NCBI GenBank assembly: GCA_020060465.1
Contig: JAGVAD010000026.1
Location: 114,867-178,866, forward strand
Source of the DNA: Anaerolineales bacterium
Lineage (GTDB): Bacteria > Chloroflexota > Anaerolineae > Anaerolineales > UBA4823
Reading direction: 5' to 3'
DNA: 64,000 nt
Position 1 is the first letter of the stretch. Each line of letters begins with the position of its first letter. A program made the position numbers and the translations under genes. Shown here piece by piece: positions 27,833 through 35,951 of this stretch. Below the pieces are notes generated by a model. The model ran no database searches, had not been told where the DNA came from, and worked only from the letters and a program-made list of their open reading frames with translations.

Positions 27833-29677
27833 CTATTCACCCTGATCTTGCGCCAACGAACGCGATTGCTCCACATACGCCAGGCTTTGGTGGCGGAAAT
27901 AGGTGTTGTACAAATCAGCGTAGTGCCCGCCTCGCTGAAGTAGAAATTCGTGGTTGCCTTCTTCGATTATTTTACCTTCTTCCAGCACAATAATGCGATG
28001 CGCTGCTTTCACCGTGGACAGGCGGTGGGCGATAAGGATGCTGGTGGTGTTGGATAAGATCATATTCAACGCCTGTTGGATCTGCCATTCAGTGAAAGGA
28101 TCAACACTGGCTGTCGCTTCATCCAGGATGAAGATCGCCGGGTGGTGCAGCAAAACGCGCAAAAGCGCCACAAGTTGGCGCTGCCCCATCGAAAGGCGCG
28201 AGCCGCGCTCCCCCACCTGGGTCTCTAATCCTTGCGGCAGACTCTCCAGCCACTCGCCGTCGCCGATTTTATGCGCCAGCCGTTCGATTTCGGCGTAGCG
28301 CGACCGATCTGAACAAGCATAACAAATGTTCTCTGCAACACTGCCAGAAAACAAAAAGGGCGTCTGAGATACAATCCCTAAATGGGAACGGTAATCGTGC
28401 AGATCGAAGGAACGAATGTCATACCCGTCAATCAAAATACTTCCACGTTGAAACTCATAGAAGCGGGCGATGAGCTTCGCAATCGTGGATTTGCCTGCGC
28501 CGGTATGTCCCACCAGCGCCACCGTTTCCCCAGGCTGAATATGCAGATTGAAATCGCATAAAACTGGTTCTTTTTCCGAATATCGAAACCAGACCTGCTC
28601 AAAGCGGATTTCGCCTTTTAGCTGTGGGACTGGATGGTGAGCATTTTGCACCACCTGCGACTCGGCGTCAATCAGCGCAAACGCCCGTTCGGCGGCGGAA
28701 AGTCCCTGCTGCACCTGCGCCCAAAAAGCCGAGAGGTTCAGCACAGGGAAGAAGAAAATATCCAGGCTTTGCAAGAACAAATACCAGGCGCCGACTGTGA
28801 CCATGCCCTGAAGCGCGCTCAACCCACCGACATATACCAGAACGGCAATCGCTACGCCGCCCAACGCGTTCAAAATGGGAAAGACCAGCGACAACACAAA
28901 TCCTCGCCGAACATTGACCTGATACGATTGCAGGTTTGCCTGATCAAATTCGCGGTAAACGCTGGCCTCCTGGCGAAAATTCTTGGCAATGGCGATGCCG
29001 CTGACGGTCTCTTTGATGGTGGCGTTGACAGTCGCCATGGCACGCATACCCGCGCGTGTTACCTGGCGGGCTAATCTTCGAAAACCAAGCGAAGCGGCAA
29101 ATATTATTGGCAAAAAACCCAGCAACAGCAACGCCAATCGCCATTCAATCGCCGCCAGATAGGCGCCCAGAATGATGGACTGGATGATCTGCGAGAACAA
29201 ATCTGTCACCAGGATCACCATCTGACCAAATTCCTGAGTATCGGATGAGATGCGCGATACCACTTTGCCAGAGGCGTATTCGTCATAGAAGGACAGATCA
29301 TGCTCTGCGGCAGCCTGGAAGGCATCGGTGCGAATTGTCAGAACAATATCGCCTACGATGCGCACAACAAGTCTGCGCCTCGCCCAGTTCGCCGCCCAGG
29401 TGAGCAAGCCGGCTGCGAACACCGCCGCGCTGAGCAGCCAGATCATCGAATCGCCAACGCCGCCCAGGCTGGAGACGGGCTGATCCATAACATCTACAGT
29501 ACGCGCCACCAAAACGGGCGTCGCTGCGCCAGCCACAGAGATCACCAGCAGCAGAACCGTAGCCCATACCAATTTCGCCCGATGGGGTGCAAAATACCTC
29601 CCAATACGCTCAACCAATTGGCGATCCGAATATTGACGATCGTAACCTTCTGAATCTAAACCGACAAAAAAGCCCAT
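27833..29677 (-). CDS. ABC exporter half-transporter B (canonical Walker B, altered signature)
   Basis: A 614-residue type IV ABC exporter: six membrane helices (about 35-330) and a nucleotide-binding domain with Walker A GHTGAGKST, Q-loop SQTPFLFSG, signature LSMGQ instead of LSGGQ, Walker B FILDEATASVD with the catalytic Glu, and the H-loop IAHRLST. Together with the upstream gene it matches heterodimeric exporters of the TM287/288 or BmrCD kind, where one ATP site is degenerate. Cargo (lipid, drug or peptide) cannot be told. It starts 20 bases after the stop of subunit A. Confidence 0.9.
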   Translation of the reverse strand: MGFFVGLDSEGYDRQYSDRQLVERIGRYFAPHRAKLVWATVLLLVISVAGAATPVLVARTVDVMDQPVSSLGGVGDSMIWLLSAAVFAAGLLTWAANWARRRLVVRIVGDIVLTIRTDAFQAAAEHDLSFYDEYASGKVVSRISSDTQEFGQMVILVTDLFSQIIQSIILGAYLAAIEWRLALLLLGFLPIIFAASLGFRRLARQVTRAGMRAMATVNATIKETVSGIAIAKNFRQEASVYREFDQANLQSYQVNVRRGFVLSLVFPILNALGGVAIAVLVYVGGLSALQGMVTVGAWYLFLQSLDIFFFPVLNLSAFWAQVQQGLSAAERAFALIDAESQVVQNAHHPVPQLKGEIRFEQVWFRYSEKEPVLCDFNLHIQPGETVALVGHTGAGKSTIAKLIARFYEFQRGSILIDGYDIRSFDLHDYRSHLGIVSQTPFLFSGSVAENICYACSDRSRYAEIERLAHKIGDGEWLESLPQGLETQVGERGSRLSMGQRQLVALLRVLLHHPAIFILDEATASVDPFTEWQIQQALNMILSNTTSILIAHRLSTVKAAHRIIVLEEGKIIEEGNHEFLLQRGGHYADLYNTYFRHQSLAYVEQSRSLAQDQGE

Positions 29678-29697
29678 AAACGCTGCTCTCTCAGAAA

Positions 29698-31461
29698 TTA
29701 TTCGCGAAAGATCCTGCGATATACTTCGCTGGTCTGCATCAGCTCTTCGTGCGTCCCTTTAGCCACTAATCTCCCTTTTCGCAGCACCAGGATCAGATTT
29801 GCCCAGCGGATTTGCGACAGGCGGTGAGTGATGATGATCGTCGTTCGCCCGCGGGCAGCGGTGTAAATCGCCCGTTGAATGCGATCTTCTGTGGCGCTGT
29901 CAATCGCGCTGGTCGAATCGTCCAAGATCAAGATCGGCGGATTGGTCAAGAAAGCTCGCGCCAGGGCTATCCGCTGGCGTTGACCGCCGGAGAGCGTCAC
30001 CCCGCGTTCGCCAATCACAGTCTGATAGTCCTGATCGAAAGCAGCGATAAACTCCTCCGCCTGAGCGGCTTTTGATGCCAGGCGGATACGTTCCATATCC
30101 GCTTGCGGGTCGCCAAAGGCAATATTTTCTTTGATGGTGCGCGAGAATAAGAAAATGTCTTGTTCGATGATTGAAATGTTACGGCGCAGCGCTTCCAGAT
30201 TCCATTCACGCACATCCAATCCATCTACCAACACCTGGCCGCGCGTAACATCATAGGTGCGATTAATCAATTTCACCAATGTAGTCTTGCCGGAGCCGGT
30301 CTGCCCAACAATCGCCACCGTTTGCCCAGCCTCCACTTTGAAGGAAATATCCTCCAATACTGGTTCGCCCTCCACATATTCAAAGGACACGTTGCGAAAT
30401 TCGATCTCGCCGCGCGCCGACTGGGCATAGCCGCGAGCGTTCTGATCCAGATCATTTTGACGATTAATCAAATCCAGAATACGTTGAGCGCTGGCTAACC
30501 CCAAAGAAATCTGCGAATAGGCAAACAATGATGTAAAGGTAGGAAAATTAAACAGTTGAATCAAGCCAAAATAAGCCACCACCTGACCTATATCTAATGC
30601 ACCCTGCCGGTGCAAGACGAGCGCATGTAACAGGCTACCCGCCTGCGCCAACGCCAGCAAGAGAAGAGGGATGAAGCGCGCCTCCACGTCTCCTTGATGG
30701 ATAAAAGCTTCACGGTATTTGCGGGCATTTTCACCGAAACGCTCTACTTCAGAGCGTTCTTGAGCCATGCCTTTGACCGTCTCGATGCCGTCAATGGCTT
30801 CCGCCAGGCGGCTGTTCAAACGCCCAAAGGAATGGCGTACATCGCTTGTGATGGGTTGTAATTTACGTAGATACTGCCACAACGCCAGGAAATAACCCAC
30901 CACAAACAAAACAGGCACCAAAGCCAGGGTGGGGTGATAACGCGGCGCGACCAAAATCGGCATCATCAGAAAGATGCCTGCCCCTATCACCAGGTTTAAA
31001 CCTGGGCTGAACAGAAAATTCACTTCGCGCACATCGTTGGTGGCGCGCGCCATCGTGTCACCCACAGGCTGCAGACTGTGGAAAGTCATGCTTTTGCCCA
31101 GCAGGCTGACAAACAGTTCGTGGCGAATATCGCGTTCAATGCGTTGACCCAGCAATTCGGCGCTGAAGTTGCGCGCAAACTGTAAAACGCTGCGTAACAC
31201 CTGGCTGCCAATGATGATCAGGGCGATGCGCATCAGACCCGTCAGATCAGATGGTTTACCGAGGATAAAATTGAATGCCTGTCCAACCATGATGGGCACA
31301 ACCGCGGCCAGCGCTGCATTGCTGATCGCTCCAATAACCAGCGATACCACCAGATACCAATAATGCAAGGCATACGAGAGGATCCAGCGCACGGGACCAC
31401 GGCGATCTGTTGAAAAGCGCGGCGGGATAGTAAATTCGGCGATCAGTGGTGAAGCGGTCAT
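29698..31461 (-). CDS. ABC exporter half-transporter A (degenerate catalytic Asp)
   Basis: A 587-residue partner of the next gene, with six membrane helices and an ATPase domain: Walker [11 protein letters not shown]-loop EQDIFLFS, signature LSGGQ and Walker [12 protein letters not shown]. The Walker B glutamate is replaced by Asp, as in the degenerate subunit of heterodimeric exporters, while this subunit's intact LSGGQ completes the active site of its partner. The altered residues in the two subunits are complementary, which strongly supports a heterodimer. It follows the Cys-cluster gene by 34 bases. Confidence 0.9.
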   Translation of the reverse strand: MTASPLIAEFTIPPRFSTDRRGPVRWILSYALHYWYLVVSLVIGAISNAALAAVVPIMVGQAFNFILGKPSDLTGLMRIALIIIGSQVLRSVLQFARNFSAELLGQRIERDIRHELFVSLLGKSMTFHSLQPVGDTMARATNDVREVNFLFSPGLNLVIGAGIFLMMPILVAPRYHPTLALVPVLFVVGYFLALWQYLRKLQPITSDVRHSFGRLNSRLAEAIDGIETVKGMAQERSEVERFGENARKYREAFIHQGDVEARFIPLLLLALAQAGSLLHALVLHRQGALDIGQVVAYFGLIQLFNFPTFTSLFAYSQISLGLASAQRILDLINRQNDLDQNARGYAQSARGEIEFRNVSFEYVEGEPVLEDISFKVEAGQTVAIVGQTGSGKTTLVKLINRTYDVTRGQVLVDGLDVREWNLEALRRNISIIEQDIFLFSRTIKENIAFGDPQADMERIRLASKAAQAEEFIAAFDQDYQTVIGERGVTLSGGQRQRIALARAFLTNPPILILDDSTSAIDSATEDRIQRAIYTAARGRTTIIITHRLSQIRWANLILVLRKGRLVAKGTHEELMQTSEVYRRIFRE

Positions 31462-31495
31462 TCAGGTCCAGTTTTATCAGACTATGGTGTCAAGA

Positions 31496-32197
31496 TTAAA
31501 GTTGGCTCTCATCCGAAAAAGGCAGTTCGCGAGCGATTTTGTAGGGGCCAAACGCCGGCAGCGAGCGCGCATCCACCCGTCGCATGCGCCCATTGCGCGG
31601 GGTGATTTTATACACCTTGCCATTGCGATGCAACAAGGGTATGGCGCGCTTGCGCCGACCGAAGACGCGCCGCATGGTCATCGAATATTGGCGGTAGCCC
31701 TCTCGTTCTTGCGGCATACGCTCAAATAACTCATCGAAAGCGGCAAAGAACTGCGCCAGATACTCGGCAGTGACCACGTGCAGGTTGCTGATCACCCAGC
31801 AAGCGTATTCATATTCCCAGTAATAGGTCAGGCCTATGAACCAGTCATCGCGAGTGATGTAAGGGAAAAATGGAAAAGCCCGGCAGGTCAGCGAGCGGAA
31901 CTGACGTTGACAATACTGGCTTCCTTTGCATTCCAACAGCGTCATGCCGTCGGGGGTTTCCTCTTGTAAGCGTCGCCTCTCCGCCGGACTGCGCCCCTGC
32001 CAGGGGCGCCACAGGTCGGTATTAGCCTGTAAATACTTCCATTCCTCGTCATAAACAGCCGGCACAGCATGACGGGTATCGCAGCAAAACGGGACGCCGC
32101 GTTCGTTGTGCGGCGCACAATGCGCGCCGCAATCGAAATGAGCAATGGGCGCGTCAAAACGACGATACAAACTGGCAAAATCTACAGACTCCATCAT
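31496..32197 (-). CDS. YkgJ-like cysteine-cluster protein
   Basis: A 233-residue protein with a cysteine cluster likely to bind zinc or iron-sulfur: C23, C27, C38-C39, then cysteines in ECKGSQYC and LTCRAFPFFPY (about 90-104). This resembles the YkgJ family, whose function is not established. The C-terminal third is basic (RRVFGRRKRAIP). It is the promoter-proximal gene of the ABC exporter-DUF4032 run, so a link to the transported or modified substrate is possible. Two ATGs in tandem at 32197 and 32194 are equally usable. Confidence 0.7.
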   Translation of the reverse strand: MMESVDFASLYRRFDAPIAHFDCGAHCAPHNERGVPFCCDTRHAVPAVYDEEWKYLQANTDLWRPWQGRSPAERRRLQEETPDGMTLLECKGSQYCQRQFRSLTCRAFPFFPYITRDDWFIGLTYYWEYEYACWVISNLHVVTAEYLAQFFAAFDELFERMPQEREGYRQYSMTMRRVFGRRKRAIPLLHRNGKVYKITPRNGRMRRVDARSLPAFGPYKIARELPFSDESQL

Positions 32198-32303
32198 TGA
32201 ACGATGCGACTCCAGTAAAACCGGATCAAGGATACCACAAATTCAGCGCTCGATGTGTTGATGACGACGCACCGTTCAAACAATATTGCAGCCTTTGATC
32301 GAG

Positions 32304-32309
32304 TATAAT
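32304..32309 (+). promoter_or_regulatory. -10 box of the AarF-type kinase gene (probable leaderless start)
   Basis: Perfect TATAAT ending 7 bases before the ATG at 32317, which places the transcript start at the start codon. No ribosome site is present. Confidence 0.55.
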
Positions 32310-32316
32310 CTTTAAT

Positions 32317-34038
32317 ATGATCCGCGCCCGCTACCGCCGTATCATCCTGTTTTTTGCGCGTATGCTGATCAGCCTGGCTGTGTGGGAGTTAATCCTGCCG
32401 CGCATTGGGTTTCGGCGGGCAGCGAGGCGAACTCGCCCTCAGCGGTTGCGCCGTTCTGCGAAAGCTTATCGCACGTTAGCCGTGCAAATGGGCGGTGTGT
32501 TGATCAAAGTGGGACAATTTCTCTCCTCACGGGTGGATATCCTGCCGCCAGAATTCACCGATGAACTTAAAGGTCTGCAAGATGAAGTGCCGCCAGCGCC
32601 ATTCGACGAAATCCGCCGTCTGGCAGAAATCGAATATGGCGCGCCATTGGAACAGGTGTTCACCCGCTTTGAAAAACAACCTTTAGCGGCAGCATCCTTA
32701 GGGCAGGTGCATCGCGCGTATTTGCCAGACGCGCTAACCGATCAGACCGCAGACAGGTCATCGGTTGACTTAGATCGGCGCTCCCTGGATGGCTATAACG
32801 TAGTCGTCAAAATACTGCGCCCAAATATCGAGCAATTGATCGAAACCGATTTAGCCGCTTTGCGCACCGTGGGCGCATGGTTGCACCGATACCAACCCAT
32901 TCGTCGCCGCGCGAATGTCCCTGCCCTGTTGGAAGAATTTACCCGCGTCCTGTACGAAGAGATAGACTACTTGGCAGAGGGACGCAACGCTGAAACCTTC
33001 GCCGCTAACTTCAAAAACTATCCAGGTGTGCGCGTTCCGCGAGTGATCTGGACGCGTACCACGCGGCGGGCGCTGACGCTTGAAAACGTGCTGGCGATCA
33101 AGATCACCGATTATGAAACCATTACCTCAGCCGGTATCTGCCGCTCTGAAGTGGCCTCGCGTTTGCTCAACACCTATCTCAAGCAAATTTTCGAAGACGG
33201 CTTTTTCCACGCCGACCCACACCCGGGCAATCTGTTCGTGCGACCGTTGTCGCCCCACCCCACGGAGGAAAATAAGAAAGGCGTGGCCTGGGAACTTACC
33301 TTCGTTGATTTTGGCATGGTGGGCCGCGTACCCGACAATTTGCGCGAAGGTTTGCGTGAGTTACTCATTGGGGTAGGGACGCGTGACGCCCACCGCGTTG
33401 TCCAGGCGTATCAGAAGATGGATTTGCTGCTGCCCAATGCCGACCTTGCCTTAATCGAACGCGCCGGAGCGCGAGTATTCGAGCGCTATTGGGGCAAGAA
33501 CATGACCGAGTTGACCTCGGTGAGCTATCAGGAGATGAAAGATCTGGCCGAAGAATTTCGCGAGTTAATCTATCAACTGCCGTTTCAGGTGCCGCAAAAT
33601 ATCGTCTTCCTGGGACGCTGTGTGGGCATCCTCTCCGGTATGTGCACCGGCCTGGATCCACAGTTTAACCTTTGGGATCACCTGGCGCCGTTTGCCCGCA
33701 AATTGATCACAGAGGAGGCGCGGGCGGGATGGGAAACCTGGCTGGCAGAGGCGGAAAAACTGGCGCGTACTTTCCTGCTGTTGCCTTTGAAGATAGATGC
33801 CACGCTGAACAAAATTGAGCGCGGCGAGGTATCCGTGCAGATGCCCGAAGTCAGCCAGCAGGTACAACGACTGGAACGCACCCTGAGCAATGTCACCATC
33901 AGCGTAATTTTCAGCGCTTTTTTACTGAGTGGCGTTGACCTTCTACTGGCAGGCAAAGAGTTGATGGGTGGGGTGTTATTGGGCGCAGCGGGCGTCAGCC
34001 TGCTTAGCCTGATCATCCGTTCAAGAAATAGATCCTGA
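32317..34038 (+). CDS. AarF/UbiB/ABC1-family atypical kinase
   Basis: A 573-residue UbiB-type kinase-like protein, family members of which act as ATPases supporting quinone or isoprenoid metabolism. Diagnostic elements: KVGQFLSSR (KxGQ, 64-72), the alanine-rich AAASLGQVH (124-132) replacing the glycine loop, VVVKILRPN (K165), EIDYLAEGRNAE, FFHADPHPGNL and VDFGMVG. Two C-terminal membrane helices (about 525-568) anchor it. A short insertion (about 140-158) precedes the ATP lysine. It stands alone, diverging from the Cys-cluster gene. Confidence 0.92.
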   Translation: MIRARYRRIILFFARMLISLAVWELILPRIGFRRAARRTRPQRLRRSAKAYRTLAVQMGGVLIKVGQFLSSRVDILPPEFTDELKGLQDEVPPAPFDEIRRLAEIEYGAPLEQVFTRFEKQPLAAASLGQVHRAYLPDALTDQTADRSSVDLDRRSLDGYNVVVKILRPNIEQLIETDLAALRTVGAWLHRYQPIRRRANVPALLEEFTRVLYEEIDYLAEGRNAETFAANFKNYPGVRVPRVIWTRTTRRALTLENVLAIKITDYETITSAGICRSEVASRLLNTYLKQIFEDGFFHADPHPGNLFVRPLSPHPTEENKKGVAWELTFVDFGMVGRVPDNLREGLRELLIGVGTRDAHRVVQAYQKMDLLLPNADLALIERAGARVFERYWGKNMTELTSVSYQEMKDLAEEFRELIYQLPFQVPQNIVFLGRCVGILSGMCTGLDPQFNLWDHLAPFARKLITEEARAGWETWLAEAEKLARTFLLLPLKIDATLNKIERGEVSVQMPEVSQQVQRLERTLSNVTISVIFSAFLLSGVDLLLAGKELMGGVLLGAAGVSLLSLIIRSRNRS

Positions 34039-34103
34039 CCTATCATTTTTCTAACCAACGTGGTTTGTCTTGATCTCTACTCGATTGCAGAGTCATATTT
34101 GTT

Positions 34104-34121
34104 TTGTGAATTTTGTCACTT
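34104..34121. promoter_or_regulatory. Rex-like operator 1 of the formate/nitrite transporter
   Basis: TTGTGAA-TTTT-GTCACTT. The left half is a perfect match to the Rex half-site TTGTGAA; the right half matches TTCACAA at 4 of 7. It overlaps the -35 box. A CRP/FNR-family protein reading TGTGA-N6-TCAC is the alternative, and the site centre would then be near -42. Confidence 0.5.
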
Positions 34122-34148
34122 GGCAATATTGGGCGAATCCAGTATGAT
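34120..34148 (+). promoter_or_regulatory. Sigma-70-type promoter of the formate/nitrite transporter
   Basis: TTGGCA (34120-34125), 17-base spacer, TATGAT (34143-34148). The predicted start is near 34155, giving a leader of about 36 bases that contains TAGGAGA. Confidence 0.65.
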
Positions 34149-34152
34149 CGGT

Positions 34153-34170
34153 ATGTTACAAAATTCACAA
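34153..34170. promoter_or_regulatory. Rex-like operator 2 of the formate/nitrite transporter
   Basis: ATGTTAC-AAAA-TTCACAA. The right half is perfect and the left half weaker. It covers the predicted transcript start and is 49 bases centre-to-centre from operator 1, so the two flank the promoter. Confidence 0.5.
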
Positions 34171-34190
34171 TCTTAGGAGATTTAGCTTCT

Positions 34191-35090
34191 ATGACAACCG
34201 AAATCCGCATTGACGCTCTTCTCCCCGCTGAAATGGCAAAGCGCGCTGAATACGTGGGCGTGCGCAAGGCTGAGACGCCGGTGATCACCATGTTGGCGTT
34301 AGCTGTTCTGGCTGGCGCTTTCATCGGTCTGGGCGCTATTTTTGCGACGACGATCCTTTCAGGCGGCATAACCATCAGCGGCGTGGATGGAGCAGCAGTA
34401 TATAAAACCGCCCTTCCCTACGGCGTCAACCGGTTGCTTGGCGGGCTGGTATTCTGCCTGGGCCTCATTTTAGTGGTAGTTGGCGGCGCGGAATTGTTCA
34501 CCGGAAACAACCTGATCGTCATGGCCTGGGCAAGCCGTAAGGTGACCACAGCGGCGTTGCTGCGCAATTGGGTGATTGTGTACATCGGCAACTTCATTGG
34601 CTCCATTGGTACGGCTGTTCTGGTGTTTTTGAGCGCGCAATACACCTTTGGCGGCGGCGCAGTTGGCCTGACGGCGCTGAATATCGCCAAATCCAAAGTG
34701 GAGCTGGGTTTTGTCCAGGCCATCGCCCTGGGCATCCTGTGCAATGCCCTGGTTTGCCTGGCTGTGTGGATGACCTTCAGCGCCCGCAGCACAATAGATA
34801 AAATCGCGGCTATCATCTTTCCCATTACTGCCTTTGTCGCAGCCGGTTTTGAGCACAGCATCGCCAATATGTACTTCATTCCCATTGCTCTTTTTATCAA
34901 GGGCTACGCTCCACAAAGTTTCTGGACGGCGATTGGGAAAACCGCATCCGATTTCGCCTCAATCACCTGGAGATCTTTCTTCATTAACAATCTCTTTCCC
35001 GTTACAATCGGCAATATCATTGGCGGCGTGGTGCTTGTCGCAGCAATCTATTGGATGGTCTTTCTACGACCAGAAAAACTAAATTCATAA
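34191..35090 (+). CDS. Formate/nitrite transporter family channel
   Basis: A 299-residue FNT channel (FocA/NirC relatives) with six membrane helices. Family features are visible: GAFIGLGAIFATT in helix 1, FCLGLILVVVGGAELFTGNN in helix 2, NWVIVYIGNFIGS, LGILCNALVCLAVWM and AAGFEHSIANMYFIP, which carries the pore His. It should carry formate, nitrite or another small anion across the inner membrane. The frame is open 26 codons upstream, but ATG 34191 has AGGAGA ten bases before it. It forms a two-gene unit with the RAM-domain protein, under a promoter with Rex-like palindromes. Confidence 0.92.
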   Translation: MTTEIRIDALLPAEMAKRAEYVGVRKAETPVITMLALAVLAGAFIGLGAIFATTILSGGITISGVDGAAVYKTALPYGVNRLLGGLVFCLGLILVVVGGAELFTGNNLIVMAWASRKVTTAALLRNWVIVYIGNFIGSIGTAVLVFLSAQYTFGGGAVGLTALNIAKSKVELGFVQAIALGILCNALVCLAVWMTFSARSTIDKIAAIIFPITAFVAAGFEHSIANMYFIPIALFIKGYAPQSFWTAIGKTASDFASITWRSFFINNLFPVTIGNIIGGVVLVAAIYWMVFLRPEKLNS

Positions 35091-35117
35091 TCATCAATCA
35101 CACGTGAGGAAGCAAAA

Positions 35118-35351
35118 ATGAAAGCTTATGTCCTGATTCATGTACGGCCAGGTTCGGTGCCCGAAGTCGTGCGCAATCTGCGGCGGCTAAAGGGTGTGGT
35201 CGAAGCGAACATGACCTTTGGTCCATACGATGTTGTAGCCGTGGTTGAGGTCAATGACTTCAATGCGCTCGGCCCGTTGGTGGCGGCTGAAATTCAGCCC
35301 ATTCCCGGCGTCATGGATACCCTGACCTGCCTGGTGGTCGAAGCGCAATAA
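35118..35351 (+). CDS. Stand-alone RAM (Lrp/AsnC ligand-binding) domain protein
   Basis: A 77-residue protein that is only the alpha-beta RAM domain of Lrp/AsnC regulators, without a helix-turn-helix: AYVLIHVRPGSVPEVVRNL, the central FGPYDVVAVVEV and the C-terminal IPGVMDTLTCLVV. Such proteins oligomerise and bind small molecules, often amino acids. GAGGAAG precedes the ATG. It begins 27 bases after the transporter stop and ends before a strong terminator, so it is cotranscribed with the channel and could sense its cargo or partner. Confidence 0.88.
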   Translation: MKAYVLIHVRPGSVPEVVRNLRRLKGVVEANMTFGPYDVVAVVEVNDFNALGPLVAAEIQPIPGVMDTLTCLVVEAQ

Positions 35352-35426
35352 TTCACCGCCCAATAGCTCTAATATAAAAACAATCTCTGATCCAGGCGAC
35401 AGTATTGCGCAACAGGATGCATAGAA

Positions 35427-35459
35427 AAGGCGCCAGCAAGCAGGAACTGGCGTCTTTTT
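35427..35459 (+). terminator. Intrinsic terminator of the transporter-RAM operon
   Basis: A 10-bp stem (35427-35436 with 35447-35456, one G-T pair), a 10-base loop and a run of five T starting at 35455. It lies 75 bases after the RAM gene stop. Confidence 0.75.
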
Positions 35460-35493
35460 CATTCTTGCATTCCGAACCTTTCCTCGGATTTGT

Positions 35494-35499
35494 TATAAT
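35494..35499 (+). promoter_or_regulatory. -10 box of the cupin gene
   Basis: Perfect TATAAT about 68 bases ahead of the cupin ATG, in the gap after the operon terminator. No matching -35 box is clear. Confidence 0.4.
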
Positions 35500-35567
35500 G
35501 CTGGATGCTCGCCGATCCACCAGCGCGCCAACAAATCATTTCCGATCTCAAACTGCCGAGGTAAAAA

Positions 35568-35894
35568 ATGTATTATTACGATCCTGCCGTACGCGCCGTC
35601 AAAGACCTGCTTCCTGGCATTCGTACCCGCACATTCTGGGGCGATCAAATGTTGCTCGGCGTGGTTGATTTAGATGCCAACGCTGTATTGCCCGCCCACA
35701 GCCATCCGCATGAACAAATCACCTTCGTACTCGAAGGCGAACTGCACGTGGATATTGCTGGAGAGCAGCGTACCTTGCGTCCCGGCGAGTTGATGGTCAT
35801 CCCCGGCGGCGTGGAACATTCTTTGGTCGTCGGCTCTCAGCCGGCGCGCGTGATTGACGTCTTTAGCCCAACACGCGAGGATCTGAAATATTGA
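35568..35894 (+). CDS. Small single-domain cupin
   Basis: A 108-residue cupin with the metal-binding motif 1 PAHSHPHEQITFVLEGEL (about 43-60) and motif 2 PGGVEHSLVV (about 83-92), giving three His and one Glu ligands. Small cupins of this sort include isomerases, dioxygenases and sugar- or ligand-binding proteins, and the sequence does not decide between them. GAGGT lies six bases before the ATG. It is a single-gene unit facing the 3' end of murE. Confidence 0.85.
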   Translation: MYYYDPAVRAVKDLLPGIRTRTFWGDQMLLGVVDLDANAVLPAHSHPHEQITFVLEGELHVDIAGEQRTLRPGELMVIPGGVEHSLVVGSQPARVIDVFSPTREDLKY

Positions 35895-35951
35895 GCGAGA
35901 TTTCTGGCGACCATTCAGCGGAGAGAGATACACATCCTGGAACAGATCGTC

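Noticed and set aside
34104..34121. CRP/FNR activator site at the transporter promoter
   Set aside because: TGTGA-N6-TCAC fits CRP as well, and the -42 position is suggestive, but the extra A/T at the half-site ends and the target set (transporter, nuo, atp) fit Rex better. Kept as an alternative, not as the main call.
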